Origin: CAZKWG01 sp964615375 | GTDB taxonomy: Bacteria; Myxococcota_A; UBA796; CAZKWG01 | Length of the DNA stretch: 64,000 bases | Assembly (NCBI GenBank): GCA_964615375.1 | Contig: CAZTOW010000003.1 | Coordinates: 186,001-250,000 of the forward strand | Direction of reading: 5' to 3' | Part shown: one piece after another, positions 1-8,266 of the stretch | How the letters are laid out: the number at the start of each line of letters is the position of its first letter | How positions within the stretch are numbered: the first letter of the stretch is position 1 | Notes under the pieces: model-generated | The model's input: the letters and a program-made list of their open reading frames with translations, nothing else | Database searches by the model: none | What the model was told of the DNA's origin: nothing | Made by a program: the position numbers and the translations under genes

Positions 1-150
1 GTGCTCGCGCTGGGCGCGGCCGAGGTGGAGGAGGGCGCCTCGCACCAGTTCACCGGCCCGCTCCGGCTCTATCTGCAGGAGGGCTTCGAGGTCGTGCGGC
101 CCTCCGCCCGGCGCCCCCTGGTCTGGCGAGCCCTGACCTGGTCCAGCTAA
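1..150 (+). CDS. GNAT-like acetyltransferase, C-terminal fragment
   Basis: The window opens inside a reading frame that runs in frame 1 to a TAA at 148-150, giving 49 residues. The tail has a Phe-x-Gly-Pro-Leu-x-x-Tyr segment followed by Glu-Gly-Phe-Glu-Val and an Arg-Pro motif. This resembles the last strands of GCN5-related N-acetyltransferases, where the sequence 'Y-x-x-x-GF' follows the acetyl-CoA site. The catalytic core lies outside the window, so substrate and length are unknown. It converges on the PLP lyase with one base between the two stop codons. Confidence 0.5.
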   Translation: MLALGAAEVEEGASHQFTGPLRLYLQEGFEVVRPSARRPLVWRALTWSS

Positions 151-151
151 G

Positions 152-1417
152 CTAAGCCACCGCCAGCGCCGCCTCGACGTCGGCGATCAGGTCCTCGTAG
201 TGCTCCACCCCCACGCTCAGGCGCACGAGGCCGGGGGTGATCCCCATGCGACGCTGGTCCTCGGGTGTGACGTCGGCGTGCGTCATGCTGGCGGGGTGCT
301 CGGCCAGGCTCTCCGTGCCGCCCAGGCTCACGGCCAGCTTGAAGAGCTGCAGCGCGTTCAGGAAGCGGAAGGCGGCCTGCTCTCCGCCCTGGATCTCGAA
401 GGAGACGATGGAGCCCGGGGCCGCGCACTGCCGGCGGTAGACCTCGAACATCGGGTCGTCCTCGGTCAGCAGGCCCAGGTAGTGGACGCGGTCCACCCGC
501 GGGTGCTCGTCCAGGAAGCTGGCGACGTAGCGCGCGTTCTTCATCTGCGCGGTCATGCGCATCTTGAGCGTCTCCAGGCTCCGCGCGATGAGCCAGCCCG
601 TGTGCGGCCCGGCCATGGTGCCCAGGAAGGTGCGCAGCGCGCGCACCGGCGCCATGTGCGCCCGCGAGCCCAGCACGGCCCCGGCGATGAGATCGCTGTG
701 CCCGCCGATGAACTTGGTGGCCGAGTACAGCACCAGATCCGCGCCGTGGCGGAGCGGGTGCTGGAACACGGGCCCCAGGAAGGTGTTGTCCACCAGGAAG
801 ACCGGGCGCTGACCGTCCCGCTCCAGCGAGCGGCCGAAGGCGGCCACGGCGGCGATGTCCACCAGCGCGTTGGTCGGGTTGGCCGGGGTCTCCACCAGGA
901 TGGCGCCCACCCGCCGCTCGCCCACCCGCGCGCGGAGATCGGCCTCGACAGCGGCGAAGGGCACCCCCGCGGCGAAGGGGAGGGCGCTGACCCCGAAGCG
1001 CGGCAGGACCTCGTGCAGCAGGTACTCGCTGCCCCCGTAGAGCGGATCGCTGTGGAGGACCAGGTCCCCCGGCCGCAGCACCGCGAGCAGGCTGGTGGCG
1101 ATGGCCGCCATGCCGCTGGCGAAGAGCGCGCCCTCCTCCGCCTCGTCCCAGAGGGTGAGCCGCTCCTCCACCACCTGCAGGTCCGGGTTGTTCAGCCGGC
1201 TGTAGATCAGGCCCTGCTCCTCCCCCGGGTCGGGCTGGCGCAGGCCGTAGGCCAGCTCGAAGAAGGCCTTCCCGGCCTCCGCGCTCTCGAAGACGAAGGT
1301 GGAGGTCTGGAAGATGGGGGGCTTGATGGCGCCCTCGGACAGGCGCGGGTCGTAGGCGTAGCCCATCATCAGGCTCTCGGGGTGGAGCGCGTGCGCGCCG
1401 ATGTTCCTGCGTCTCAT
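152..1417 (-). CDS. Cys/Met-metabolism PLP-dependent lyase (cystathionine gamma-synthase / methionine gamma-lyase type)
   Basis: This is a cytosolic PLP enzyme of the trans-sulfuration family, 421 residues with the ATG at 1415-1417; family members are usually 380-430. Visible family features are the Tyr-Ser-Arg segment near residue 73 that binds the cofactor phosphate, the Ser-Gly-Met-Ala stretch near residue 101, the Glu-x-Pro-x-Asn-Pro segment near 176-181, and the Schiff-base lysine K235 in Ser-Ala-Thr-Lys-Phe followed by Gly-Gly-His. The frame is open further upstream to 1504, but that extension is Gly/Pro-rich and lies over the intergenic region before purD, so the start with the family-typical beginning was chosen. 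It is divergent from purD. The exact activity (gamma-synthase, beta-lyase or gamma-lyase) cannot be decided by eye. Confidence 0.88.
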   Translation of the reverse strand: MRRRNIGAHALHPESLMMGYAYDPRLSEGAIKPPIFQTSTFVFESAEAGKAFFELAYGLRQPDPGEEQGLIYSRLNNPDLQVVEERLTLWDEAEEGALFASGMAAIATSLLAVLRPGDLVLHSDPLYGGSEYLLHEVLPRFGVSALPFAAGVPFAAVEADLRARVGERRVGAILVETPANPTNALVDIAAVAAFGRSLERDGQRPVFLVDNTFLGPVFQHPLRHGADLVLYSATKFIGGHSDLIAGAVLGSRAHMAPVRALRTFLGTMAGPHTGWLIARSLETLKMRMTAQMKNARYVASFLDEHPRVDRVHYLGLLTEDDPMFEVYRRQCAAPGSIVSFEIQGGEQAAFRFLNALQLFKLAVSLGGTESLAEHPASMTHADVTPEDQRRMGITPGLVRLSVGVEHYEDLIADVEAALAVA

Positions 1418-1515
1418 GGGGTCCCCCGAGGTGATGAGCGATCGTAGCGCGCCCCCCGCGACCTTGCCCGCGGGGGGAGGTCCCGATACGCCTCCGGCGC
1501 ACAAGCGAGGCGCCG

Positions 1516-2754
1516 ATGGAAGTCCTGATCGTGGGCGGCGGGGGCCGCGAGCACGCCCTGGCCTGGAAGATCGCGCAGAGCCCGCTGGTCTCGCGCATCT
1601 CGGTGACGCACGACAACCCGGGCTTCAACCCCGCCTGGGAGCGGGTGCAGGGCGACGTGGTCGAATTCGCCGACCGCGCGGGGGTGGACCTGGTGGTCAT
1701 CGGGCCGGAGGCGCCGCTGGCGCAGGGGCTCGTCGATCGTCTGGAGGAGCGGGGCATCGCCGCGTTCGGCCCCACCCGGGCCGCCGCCCGCCTGGAGTGG
1801 TCCAAGAGCTTCGCCAAGGACTTCATGGCCCGCCACCGCATCCCGACGGCGCGCTGGACGGTCTGCGAGAGCGCCGCCGCCGCCCACCGCGAGATCACCG
1901 GGCCCTGCGTGGTCAAGGCCGACGGGCTGGCCGCGGGCAAGGGCGTGGTCGTCGCGCTGAGCGAGGCGGAGGCGCACGCGGCCATCGACGAGCTGATGAG
2001 CGGCTCGCTGGGGAGCGCCGCCGAGCGCGTGGTCATCGAGGAGATCCTGCGCGGCCCAGAGCTGAGCGTGCTGGCCATCTGCGACGGGAAGCGCGCCATC
2101 CCCCTGCTGCCCTGCCGGGACTACAAGCGCCGCTTCGACGCCGATCGCGGGCCGAACACGGGCGGCATGGGCGCCATCTGCCCGGCCCCGCTGCCCTACG
2201 ACGACATGATGAAGGAAATTCAGGCAAAGGTGCTGGACCCCACGATCCGGGGCATGGCGGAGGCGGGCACGCCCTTTCGCGGCGTGCTCTACGCGGGGCT
2301 CATGCTGACGCCGCAGGGTCCGAAGGTGCTGGAGTACAACGCCCGCTTCGGCGACCCCGAGACCCAGCCGCTGATGATGATGCTGGACCAGGACATCGTG
2401 CCGCTGATGCTCGGCGCGGCCCGCGGCTCGCTGCCGGACCTGCCCATCCAGTGGAAGGAGGGCGGGGCCTGCTGCGTCATGGTGGTGGCCGGCGAGTACC
2501 CGGGCGTGGTCACCCGGGGCAAGCCCATCCGGGGGCTGCCCGTGGACGACCCGATGACCCAGGTCTTCTACAGCGGCGTGAAGAAGGACGGGACGAAGCT
2601 GCTCAGCGACGGCGGGCGCGTGCTGGGGCTGACCAGCTACGGGCCGCGGCTGCAGGCGGCGCGGGCGCGGGCCTACCGGCTGGTGGCGGGCGTGGGCTTC
2701 GAGGGCTCGGACTACCGCAAGGACGTGGGCGCCGACGCGGTCCCGGCGACCTGA
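1516..2754 (+). CDS. purD: Phosphoribosylamine-glycine ligase (GAR synthetase)
   Basis: This is the second step of de novo purine synthesis: ATP-dependent joining of glycine to 5-phosphoribosylamine. The protein has 412 residues, close to the usual 420-430. It starts with the PurD signature of a short strand followed by Gly-Gly-Gly-Gly-Arg-Glu-His. The Gly-Pro-Glu-x-Pro-Leu segment is near residue 72, the ATP-grasp lysine/glycine loop (Val-Lys-Ala-Asp-Gly-Leu-Ala-Ala-Gly-Lys-Gly) is near residues 133-143, and the Asn-x-Gly-Gly-Met-Gly segment is near 214. The metal-binding Glu-x-Asn-x-Arg-Phe-Gly-Asp-Pro-Glu segment is near 275-285. The gene is complete, and its stop lies 13 nt before the downstream methyltransferase start. 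Confidence 0.97.
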   Translation: MEVLIVGGGGREHALAWKIAQSPLVSRISVTHDNPGFNPAWERVQGDVVEFADRAGVDLVVIGPEAPLAQGLVDRLEERGIAAFGPTRAAARLEWSKSFAKDFMARHRIPTARWTVCESAAAAHREITGPCVVKADGLAAGKGVVVALSEAEAHAAIDELMSGSLGSAAERVVIEEILRGPELSVLAICDGKRAIPLLPCRDYKRRFDADRGPNTGGMGAICPAPLPYDDMMKEIQAKVLDPTIRGMAEAGTPFRGVLYAGLMLTPQGPKVLEYNARFGDPETQPLMMMLDQDIVPLMLGAARGSLPDLPIQWKEGGACCVMVVAGEYPGVVTRGKPIRGLPVDDPMTQVFYSGVKKDGTKLLSDGGRVLGLTSYGPRLQAARARAYRLVAGVGFEGSDYRKDVGADAVPAT

Positions 2755-2758
2755 TCAA

Positions 2759-2780
2759 GATCGTTTGATGTCAAACGATC
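2759..2780. repeat. Perfect 10-bp inverted repeat centred on a start codon
   Basis: GATCGTTTGA and TCAAACGATC are exact reverse complements separated by TG. The first base of the ATG of the downstream methyltransferase is the last base of the left arm, and the other two form the spacer. The palindrome begins 5 nt after the purD stop. In RNA it would form a stem with the initiation codon in or beside a very tight loop; in DNA it is a near-perfect operator-like dyad. It has no T-run, so it is not a standard terminator. The functional meaning is inference. Confidence 0.75.
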
Positions 2781-3451
2781 TGAGCCGCGAGGAGCCGCTG
2801 CCGGGCCTGGTGATCTGGCAGCCGCGGCGGGGCTTCCGCTTCTCGATGGACCCCTTCCTGCTGGCGAGCTTCGCGCTCGACGGGGAGCGGCCGGAGCGCT
2901 TCCTGGACGTGGGCACGGGCTCGGGCGTGATCGCGCTCCTGCTCGCCCGCCAGGGGCTCGCGGGGGAGGGCATCGACGTCCAGCCCGAGTGGATCACGCT
3001 GGCCCGGCGCTCGGCCCAGGACAGCGGGCTCGAGGTGCGCTTCGCGGTGCAGGACATTCGGGCGCGGGCGGAGGGTCCGGTGGCGCTGGCGCTGGCGAAC
3101 CCGCCCTACTGGCGTCAGGGGGAGGGGCCGCTGCCCGCCGACCCGCTGAAGGCGGCCTCGCGCCACGAGCTGCACGGGACCCTCGCCGAGCTGATCGCGG
3201 GGATGGCGCGGGCGGCGGAGCGGGTGGCGCTGGTGCTGCCGGCCCGACGCGAGGGCGAGGCGCTGGGCCTGCTGGCCGGCGCGGGGAGGCCGATCACCCG
3301 GCGGGTGCGGGTGGACCGGAGCCTCGTGCTGCTGGAGGGGCGCGCGGGTGGAGTCCTGGTCCAGGACGAGCAGGTCTCGGCGCGGGAGGGCGAGGGCTGG
3401 AGCGCCTGGACGCGCGCACGCTACGCGCGGCTGGGCGTGAAGCTGCCCTAA
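2768..3451 (+). CDS. TrmN6/YfiC-like N6-adenine methyltransferase
   Basis: SAM-dependent Rossmann methyltransferase of 227 residues. Motif I is Asp-Val-Gly-Thr-Gly-Ser-Gly at 47-53, and the N6-adenine catalytic motif Asn-Pro-Pro-Tyr-Trp is at 111-115. The N-terminal Gln-Pro-x-x-Gly-Phe-Arg-Phe-Ser-x-Asp segment is typical of the tRNA1(Val) A37 methyltransferase family (TrmN6). In that family the target is A37 of a tRNA; the substrate here is inferred. A TTG at 2765 is an alternative start one codon upstream. The gene follows purD by 13 nt and its start codon sits in a perfect palindrome (2759-2780). Its stop overlaps the convergent gene at 3448-3912 by 4 nt. Confidence 0.82.
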   Translation: MSNDLSREEPLPGLVIWQPRRGFRFSMDPFLLASFALDGERPERFLDVGTGSGVIALLLARQGLAGEGIDVQPEWITLARRSAQDSGLEVRFAVQDIRARAEGPVALALANPPYWRQGEGPLPADPLKAASRHELHGTLAELIAGMARAAERVALVLPARREGEALGLLAGAGRPITRRVRVDRSLVLLEGRAGGVLVQDEQVSAREGEGWSAWTRARYARLGVKLP

Positions 3452-3912
3452 GGCATCCAGCGACGCCGGTCGCGGGGCGGCACGGAGCGGGGCTCTCGAT
3501 CCTCGCGGGGGCGGGGGGCCTCGCGCGGCGGGCTGGCGGCGATCTCGCGCAGGGTCTCCTCGATCTCGTGGTGCAGGGTGATGTCCTGATCGACGACGCC
3601 GGAGCGCACGTCCACCTCGCCCAGGCTGCAGATGAGCAGGGCCTCGCTGCGGTTCAGCGTGCGCTCCCAGTGGCTGTCGCGCTGCGTGACCAGGCGCCGC
3701 TGCATGTGACGGGCGCCGTCCTGCACCCAGTCCAGCTCCAGGCCCTCCAGGTGGCGGTTCACCAGGTCGCCGAACTCGACCTGCCGCTCCTCGCCGGGCG
3801 CGAGCCGGACCTGGATCGAGCTGTGGACCTTCCCGGGGTTCAGACCTGCGCGGACATAGAGGGTGATCTGTACGGGGGTGGGCGTGCCGTTGAAGAGGAC
3901 TCTGGACGGCAT
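3448..3912 (-). CDS. Hypothetical protein (154 aa)
   Basis: I do not recognise this protein. It has no signal peptide or membrane segment. The first 110 residues look like a beta-rich soluble domain with alternating hydrophobic strands. The last 40 residues are rich in Arg, Pro and Glu and probably disordered. It is convergent with the methyltransferase, with the stops overlapping by 4 nt. The 138 nt upstream (3913-4050) contain a more AT-rich patch around 3955-3985 that may hold its promoter; I see no gene in that interval. Confidence 0.6.
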   Translation of the reverse strand: MPSRVLFNGTPTPVQITLYVRAGLNPGKVHSSIQVRLAPGEERQVEFGDLVNRHLEGLELDWVQDGARHMQRRLVTQRDSHWERTLNRSEALLICSLGEVDVRSGVVDQDITLHHEIEETLREIAASPPREAPRPREDREPRSVPPRDRRRWMP

Positions 3913-4050
3913 GTTTCACTCGGGGCGAGATGGGCGGGCGGAGGAGATGCTCCTGTACAAAATTTCAGACCCTACCACATCGAGGTCGAATGAACCAGCG
4001 CCGCGAGCAGGTCACCTCGGCGGCGCACCTGGCACCGCCGATCCCCGTCT

Positions 4051-4416
4051 TCAAGGCGCGCTCGTCCCCTCCCGCCCGTAGCTGTCCTGCAGGCGCACGA
4101 CGTCGTCGAGCTCCGGCGTGCTCACCTCGAACAGCGTGCAGTCCTCCACGGCGATCATCCGGTGCTGGCGACCGGGCGGGATGTGCCAGGCCTCGCCGGG
4201 CAGGAGCTCGATCTCGGTGAGCGCGCCCGGCTCGGCCTCGAAGACGAAGCGCATGCGCCCGGCGTGGAGGAAGATCGTCTCCTCCTTCTGGCGGTGGTAC
4301 TGCAAGGAGAGCTGGTGCCCGGCCCGGATGAAGAGCAGCTTGCCCGCGTAAGAATCGGTGCGCGCGAACAGGAGCTCGTGCCCCCAGGGCTTGTCCACCT
4401 TCTTGACGGGCGCCAT
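4051..4416 (-). CDS. Small cupin, mannose-6-phosphate isomerase type II-like
   Basis: A single cupin of 121 residues. It has the Lys-Pro-Trp-Gly-x-Glu beginning typical of mannose-6-phosphate isomerase-like cupins (residues 9-14). Candidate metal ligands in motif 1 are H41 and E46 (Tyr-His-x-x-x-Glu-Glu), followed by motif 2 around residues 74-86 with H85 in the Gly-x-x-His position. The C-terminal Asp-Asp-Val-Val-Arg-Leu-x-Asp-x-Tyr-Gly-Arg segment is shared with the C-terminal cupin of ManC-type enzymes. It may isomerise a sugar phosphate or act as a sugar-binding cupin. No sugar-nucleotide gene lies next to it, so the substrate is unknown. Confidence 0.78.
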   Translation of the reverse strand: MAPVKKVDKPWGHELLFARTDSYAGKLLFIRAGHQLSLQYHRQKEETIFLHAGRMRFVFEAEPGALTEIELLPGEAWHIPPGRQHRMIAVEDCTLFEVSTPELDDVVRLQDSYGREGTSAP

Positions 4417-4502
4417 CCGGCCTCCAGCGGGCGCGAGGCGCCCTCCCTCCCATCCTAGCGGCGGAGGTCCGGGTCGCCCAGCGCTTGACGAAAGACTGAC
4501 CG

Positions 4503-5912
4503 CTAGATGGCCATGCCGTAGAGGCCGTACAGCAGCATCTTCGGGCTGATCGTCTTGAGCTCGGCGAACTGGCGCTTGATCTGGGCGGGGCGCAGGTAGA
4601 ACATCCGCAGCGCGTCGCGCTGCATGCGGATGAGCTCGCGCGGGTCGTAGCCGGGCGGGTGGTAGATGAGGCGGTCGGGATCGGGGTTGAAGGTGGTGTA
4701 GTTCTCCCAGTCGTCCCGGAACAGGTCCTTCTGCCAGCGGTCCTCGAAGAGCTTGGAGCCCGGGAAGGGCACGGTGATCGCGTACTTGGCGAAGTCCAGG
4801 TCCAGGTCGATGGAGAAGTCCACCGTCTCCTTCGTGAGCTCAGGCGTCTCGCCAGGCAGGCCGATCATGAACAGGCCCACGGTCTGGATGCCGGCGGCGC
4901 GCGCGTTGGCCACGCCCTCGCGCACCTTCAGCGTCGTCATCTTCTTGTTCACGTTGCCCAGCAGCATGTCCGAGCCGCTCTCGATGCCCATGAGCACCCG
5001 GCGGCAGCCGCCCCAGTACATGAGCTCGCAGGTCTCCTTGTCCAGGCGGTCGCAGCGGGTCTCGGAGAGCCACTGGCACTTCTGGTCGAGCCCACGCTTG
5101 ACCAGCTCCTCGCAGAGCGGCTGGAGGTCCTTCTTGACCAGCGGGAAGATGGGGTCGATGAAGCCGATCTGCTTGACCCCGTAGCGGTCCACCAGGAACT
5201 CGTACTCGTCCACGATCTTGATGGGGTCGCGCCGCCGGTAGACCTTACCGCCCGTGTGGATGAGCGAGCAGTAGTCGCAGCGGTAGGGGCAGCCGCGGCT
5301 GCCGGCCATGGTGAGCACGGGCTTGGCGAAGTCGGCGAAGGGCAGCAGGCCGTAGCGGTGGTAGGGGAAGAGGTGCCAGGCCGGGTACGGCAGGTCGTCG
5401 AGCTCGCGGTTGAGCGCGCGGCTCTTGTTGGTGACGGGCTGCCCCTCGCTGGCCCAGGTGATGCCGTCGATCTTGGAGAAGTCGCGCTCGCCCGCGGCCA
5501 GGGCGTCGACCAGCTCGCAGATGGTCTCCTCGCCGTCGTGGTGGACGCAGAAGTCGGCCTGCCCGGCGCGCACGATGTCCTGGCCGAAGACGTCGGCGTG
5601 CACGCCGCCCCAGACGATCTTCACGTCCGGCAGGGCCGCCCGGATCATCTCCGAGAGGCGGGCGACCACCGGGGCCGAGGGGGTCAGCACCGTGAAGCCC
5701 ACCAGATCCGGGCGGAAGCGCTTCGTGCGCTCCAGGATCTCGTCGGCCGAGAGCTTCTCCGCGAACATGTCCAGCGCCCGTACCAGGACGCCGTGGGCCT
5801 CCAGCGCGCCGGCGATGTAGGCCAGCCCGATGCAGGGCATGGGCTCGAGCAGACCGGCGAAGCGGCCGAGCTTGCGCATGTTCATGGCGGGGTTGATGAG
5901 CAGGACGCGCAC
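4503..5912 (-). CDS. B12-binding domain radical SAM protein
   Basis: This 469-residue protein has an N-terminal cobalamin-binding Rossmann domain (about 1-145) with alternating strands and a Val-Trp-Gly-Gly-Val-His segment. A radical SAM barrel follows, with the iron-sulfur motif Cys-x3-Cys-x2-Cys at C208, C212 and C215. The GTG at 5910-5912 was chosen because a strong GGAGGT ribosome-binding site sits 8 nt upstream; a longer frame to 6008 has no such site. Family members perform B12-dependent methylations or related radical chemistry on lipids, hopanoids, peptides or cofactors. There is no pathway neighbour to narrow this down. Confidence 0.9.
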   Translation of the reverse strand: MRVLLINPAMNMRKLGRFAGLLEPMPCIGLAYIAGALEAHGVLVRALDMFAEKLSADEILERTKRFRPDLVGFTVLTPSAPVVARLSEMIRAALPDVKIVWGGVHADVFGQDIVRAGQADFCVHHDGEETICELVDALAAGERDFSKIDGITWASEGQPVTNKSRALNRELDDLPYPAWHLFPYHRYGLLPFADFAKPVLTMAGSRGCPYRCDYCSLIHTGGKVYRRRDPIKIVDEYEFLVDRYGVKQIGFIDPIFPLVKKDLQPLCEELVKRGLDQKCQWLSETRCDRLDKETCELMYWGGCRRVLMGIESGSDMLLGNVNKKMTTLKVREGVANARAAGIQTVGLFMIGLPGETPELTKETVDFSIDLDLDFAKYAITVPFPGSKLFEDRWQKDLFRDDWENYTTFNPDPDRLIYHPPGYDPRELIRMQRDALRMFYLRPAQIKRQFAELKTISPKMLLYGLYGMAI

Positions 5913-6054
5913 GGGGCGACCTCCAGGGCTGTGGTCCTGGTCCAGCCTAGCGCCACATCCGAACACCCACAAGCGAGATAGGAGTACCGGGCGCCCCGCG
6001 CCTGTCATTCTTCTTCACGCCCGGTCCCCTTCGGGCCCGGCCCCGGAGAGCCCC

Positions 6055-6453
6055 GTGCGCATCCTCCACACCATGATCCGCGTCGGCGAGCTGGAGCGCT
6101 CGCTGGACTTCTACACCCGCGTGCTGGGCATGAAGCTCCTCCGCCGCAAGGACTACCCGGACGGCCGCTTCACCCTGGCCTTCGTGGGCTACGGCCCGGA
6201 GGACGAGGGCGCGGTGCTGGAGCTCACCCACAACTGGGACACCGCGAGCTATGACCTCGGCAAGGGCTACGGCCACGTCGCGCTGGGCACCGACGACATC
6301 TACGCCACCTGCGAGGCCATCCGCGCCTCGGGCGGGAAGATCGTCCGCGAGCCCGGGCCCATGAAGCACGGCAGCACGGTGATCGCGTTCGTGGAGGACC
6401 CCGACGGGTACCGGATCGAGCTCATCCAGGAGCGGGCGCAGTCGGCGGGGTGA
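6055..6453 (+). CDS. gloA: Lactoylglutathione lyase (glyoxalase I)
   Basis: Converts the methylglyoxal-glutathione hemithioacetal to S-lactoylglutathione in the cytosol. It has 132 residues, the length of the short bacterial metal-type enzyme (about 135). The four metal ligands can be read: H5 (Arg-Ile-Leu-His), the Glu in Val-Leu-Glu-Leu-Thr, the His in Gly-Tyr-Gly-His-Val-Ala, and the Glu in Arg-Ile-Glu-Leu. The GTG at 6055 matches the family N terminus exactly, so an in-frame ATG far upstream (5830) was not used. The last 32 nt overlap the 3' end of the convergent DUF3226-like gene. Confidence 0.95.
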   Translation: MRILHTMIRVGELERSLDFYTRVLGMKLLRRKDYPDGRFTLAFVGYGPEDEGAVLELTHNWDTASYDLGKGYGHVALGTDDIYATCEAIRASGGKIVREPGPMKHGSTVIAFVEDPDGYRIELIQERAQSAG

Positions 6454-7180
6454 GGGCGCAGAGCTCCTCGATGAAGTGGACGACCTCGAGGAGGGGACCC
6501 GTGGGCTGCCAGCCGTCGGGGAACCAGCGGCGGCGGTGCTCCTGCATGGCGGAGGGAAGCGCCCGCGCAGGAGCGTCGGCCTGACCGATGGCGCCCAGGA
6601 TCGCTTTTCCTGTCGCCGACCCCTGCAGCTCGCACTGCTCCTGAAAGGCCGACGTCTCGACGAAGCCTCTCGCGGCACGAAGGAGCGCGGGCCGCGTGTC
6701 CTCGAGGTGTCGGAGAAGGACCTCCTCCAGACACCCAAGAGAGGCGTTGTCAGGAAACACCCAGAGCCCCAGACGGGGCTGTCCTTCGAGGACGCGGCCC
6801 GGCTCGACGCGATCGACCGCTGGAAGCACCCCTCGGTAGGCCGAGCGAAAGGCGCTCAGACGGCTCGCGGGCTGGATGAGATCGGCGTCCACGATCACAC
6901 CGAACCCGCTGACATGGTCGAGGGTCTCCATCGCCGTGCGCGCGCCCGTCTTGCCGAGAACATTGTTGACACCCTCCACCGAGAGGAGGGCGAGCCGCAC
7001 GCCCTGGTTCGCCAGCAGGGTGAGCGGCAGGTTGCCCGCGCGCCTGCGCCCCTGCTCCAGGCTCACGAGCCCTTCAGGGAGCTCCTCGCTCGTCTGACAC
7101 CACCCGCGGGCGAGCAGCGTGCCCCGGATCGTGAGCAGGTCGTGAGCACCCTCCAGGATGACCAGAGTCCACGGGCTCAT
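6422..7180 (-). CDS. TOPRIM-fold DUF3226-like protein, partner of an OLD-like ATPase
   Basis: A 252-residue protein with the layout of the DUF3226/TOPRIM-like family. The N-terminal strand ends in an acidic residue, Leu-Glu-Gly-x-x-Asp (E10, D14). The later strand ends in Asp-Ala-Asp (D98 and D100), the TOPRIM DxD. The family-typical Pro-Asp-Asn...Gly-x-Leu-Glu-Glu segment is at 143-152. TOPRIM domains in OLD and PARIS systems act as nucleases. The start codon overlaps the stop of the upstream ATPase (ATGA, 7177-7180), so translation is probably coupled and the two proteins probably act together. The 3' end runs 32 nt into gloA on the opposite strand. Confidence 0.75.
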   Translation of the reverse strand: MSPWTLVILEGAHDLLTIRGTLLARGWCQTSEELPEGLVSLEQGRRRAGNLPLTLLANQGVRLALLSVEGVNNVLGKTGARTAMETLDHVSGFGVIVDADLIQPASRLSAFRSAYRGVLPAVDRVEPGRVLEGQPRLGLWVFPDNASLGCLEEVLLRHLEDTRPALLRAARGFVETSAFQEQCELQGSATGKAILGAIGQADAPARALPSAMQEHRRRWFPDGWQPTGPLLEVVHFIEELCALTPPTAPAPG

Positions 7181-8241
7181 CCAGTCCTCCGAAGATCAAC
7201 CCCCACCTCATCCCGCAGATAGAGCGCCTCGGGACCAGGAACGGCCTCGAACGAGAACCGGCCCTCGCGCCGCTTCGCGCGCAGGACGACCACCTCATCG
7301 ATGTGGTCCCCGAGATCGAGGAAGGCGTCCACGGACTCCTCGCGATGCGTGGTCAGGAAGACCTGGACGTTCAGGCGGCGGGCCGCGGAGGTGATGTACT
7401 GAGCGATCTTGCGCAAGGCAGACACGTGCACGGGGCCGTCGAACTCATCCACCAGCATCAGGCCTTCGCGGACCTTCGACATCCCAGCGAGATGGCCGAG
7501 CGTCGCGCGCAGCCAGCCACCGAGGAGCTCGGGCTCCTCCACGCTGCCCATTCTCCCGTGGTTCACGCGGATGATCGCCGAGCCCGCCTCGCTCGATCCG
7601 AGGCGAACGTTGCGGATGTCGGGATCAATCTGCCGAAGAAGCTCGACGATGCGCTCCGACTCGCCAAGATCCTCGGAGATGGACCAGAGCGGAGCGATGT
7701 CGCGGCTCCTCCCCGAACGGGAGCCGTGAAGCCGCGAGGGGATGAAGCGCCCTTCCCCCTTCTCGAAGTGGCGCCCCTGGACCGTGATGTGCAGCCGCGA
7801 GACCGAGTGGGCCTCGCCCTCCTGCCACGTCGCCTCATAGGTCACCAGGGGCCGCATCGCGCCTGCCCTGGTCTGGCCGGTGACAGGATCCAGCTCCGCG
7901 ATGGGGACGACGCTCGGCTCCAGCGGCACCATCTTCGAGCTCCGCGATCGACCGGCCCATGCGGCCTCGATGACCGCGGTCGGCGATCGCCGCCCCGACG
8001 AGAGGTAGCTGTCGAAGAGCCTTCGTTGCTCCAGAGCGCTACCGCTGAGGTCGATCCCGCGCTGCTGAAGCCCGATGGAGAGCACATCCGCACGTCCATC
8101 GTTCGCGTTGAAGAACAACGCCTCCAGCAAGGACGTCTTCGCGGTCCCCCCAGGGCCGACGACGAGGTTCACGCGACCGAAAGGGCCGACGCTCACGTCA
8201 TCCATGCCCCTGAAGCCGTCGATCTGGGCGCGTTCATACAT
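7177..8241 (-). CDS. OLD/AAA_15-like P-loop ATPase, candidate defence sensor
   Basis: This 354-residue ABC-type P-loop ATPase has the N terminus typical of OLD/RecF-like proteins: a strand, then Gly-Phe-Arg-Gly, then Val-Asn-Leu-Val-Val-Gly-Pro. Walker A is at 29-36 with K35 and T36. The usual Gly before the Lys is Ala (A34), which is an odd substitution. Walker B is in Leu-Met-Leu-Val-Asp-Glu-Phe-Asp near residue 270, and the switch histidine is in Thr-Thr-His-Arg-Glu near 312. The downstream TOPRIM gene overlaps by 4 nt. ATPase plus separate TOPRIM is the architecture of PARIS (AriA/AriB) and of split OLD systems. An anti-phage role is inference. Confidence 0.8.
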   Translation of the reverse strand: MYERAQIDGFRGMDDVSVGPFGRVNLVVGPGGTAKTSLLEALFFNANDGRADVLSIGLQQRGIDLSGSALEQRRLFDSYLSSGRRSPTAVIEAAWAGRSRSSKMVPLEPSVVPIAELDPVTGQTRAGAMRPLVTYEATWQEGEAHSVSRLHITVQGRHFEKGEGRFIPSRLHGSRSGRSRDIAPLWSISEDLGESERIVELLRQIDPDIRNVRLGSSEAGSAIIRVNHGRMGSVEEPELLGGWLRATLGHLAGMSKVREGLMLVDEFDGPVHVSALRKIAQYITSAARRLNVQVFLTTHREESVDAFLDLGDHIDEVVVLRAKRREGRFSFEAVPGPEALYLRDEVGVDLRRTG

Positions 8242-8266
8242 GAGGTGCTCGTGCCCCCTCGGTGTG

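Noticed and set aside
1401..2768. Alternative frame over purD
   Set aside because: Arg/Gly/Ala-rich low-complexity translation; purD has all family motifs in its own frame.
3930..4220. Short plus-strand frame upstream of and across the cupin
   Set aside because: No ribosome-binding site, Arg/Ala-rich translation, and it overlaps the convincing cupin gene on the other strand.
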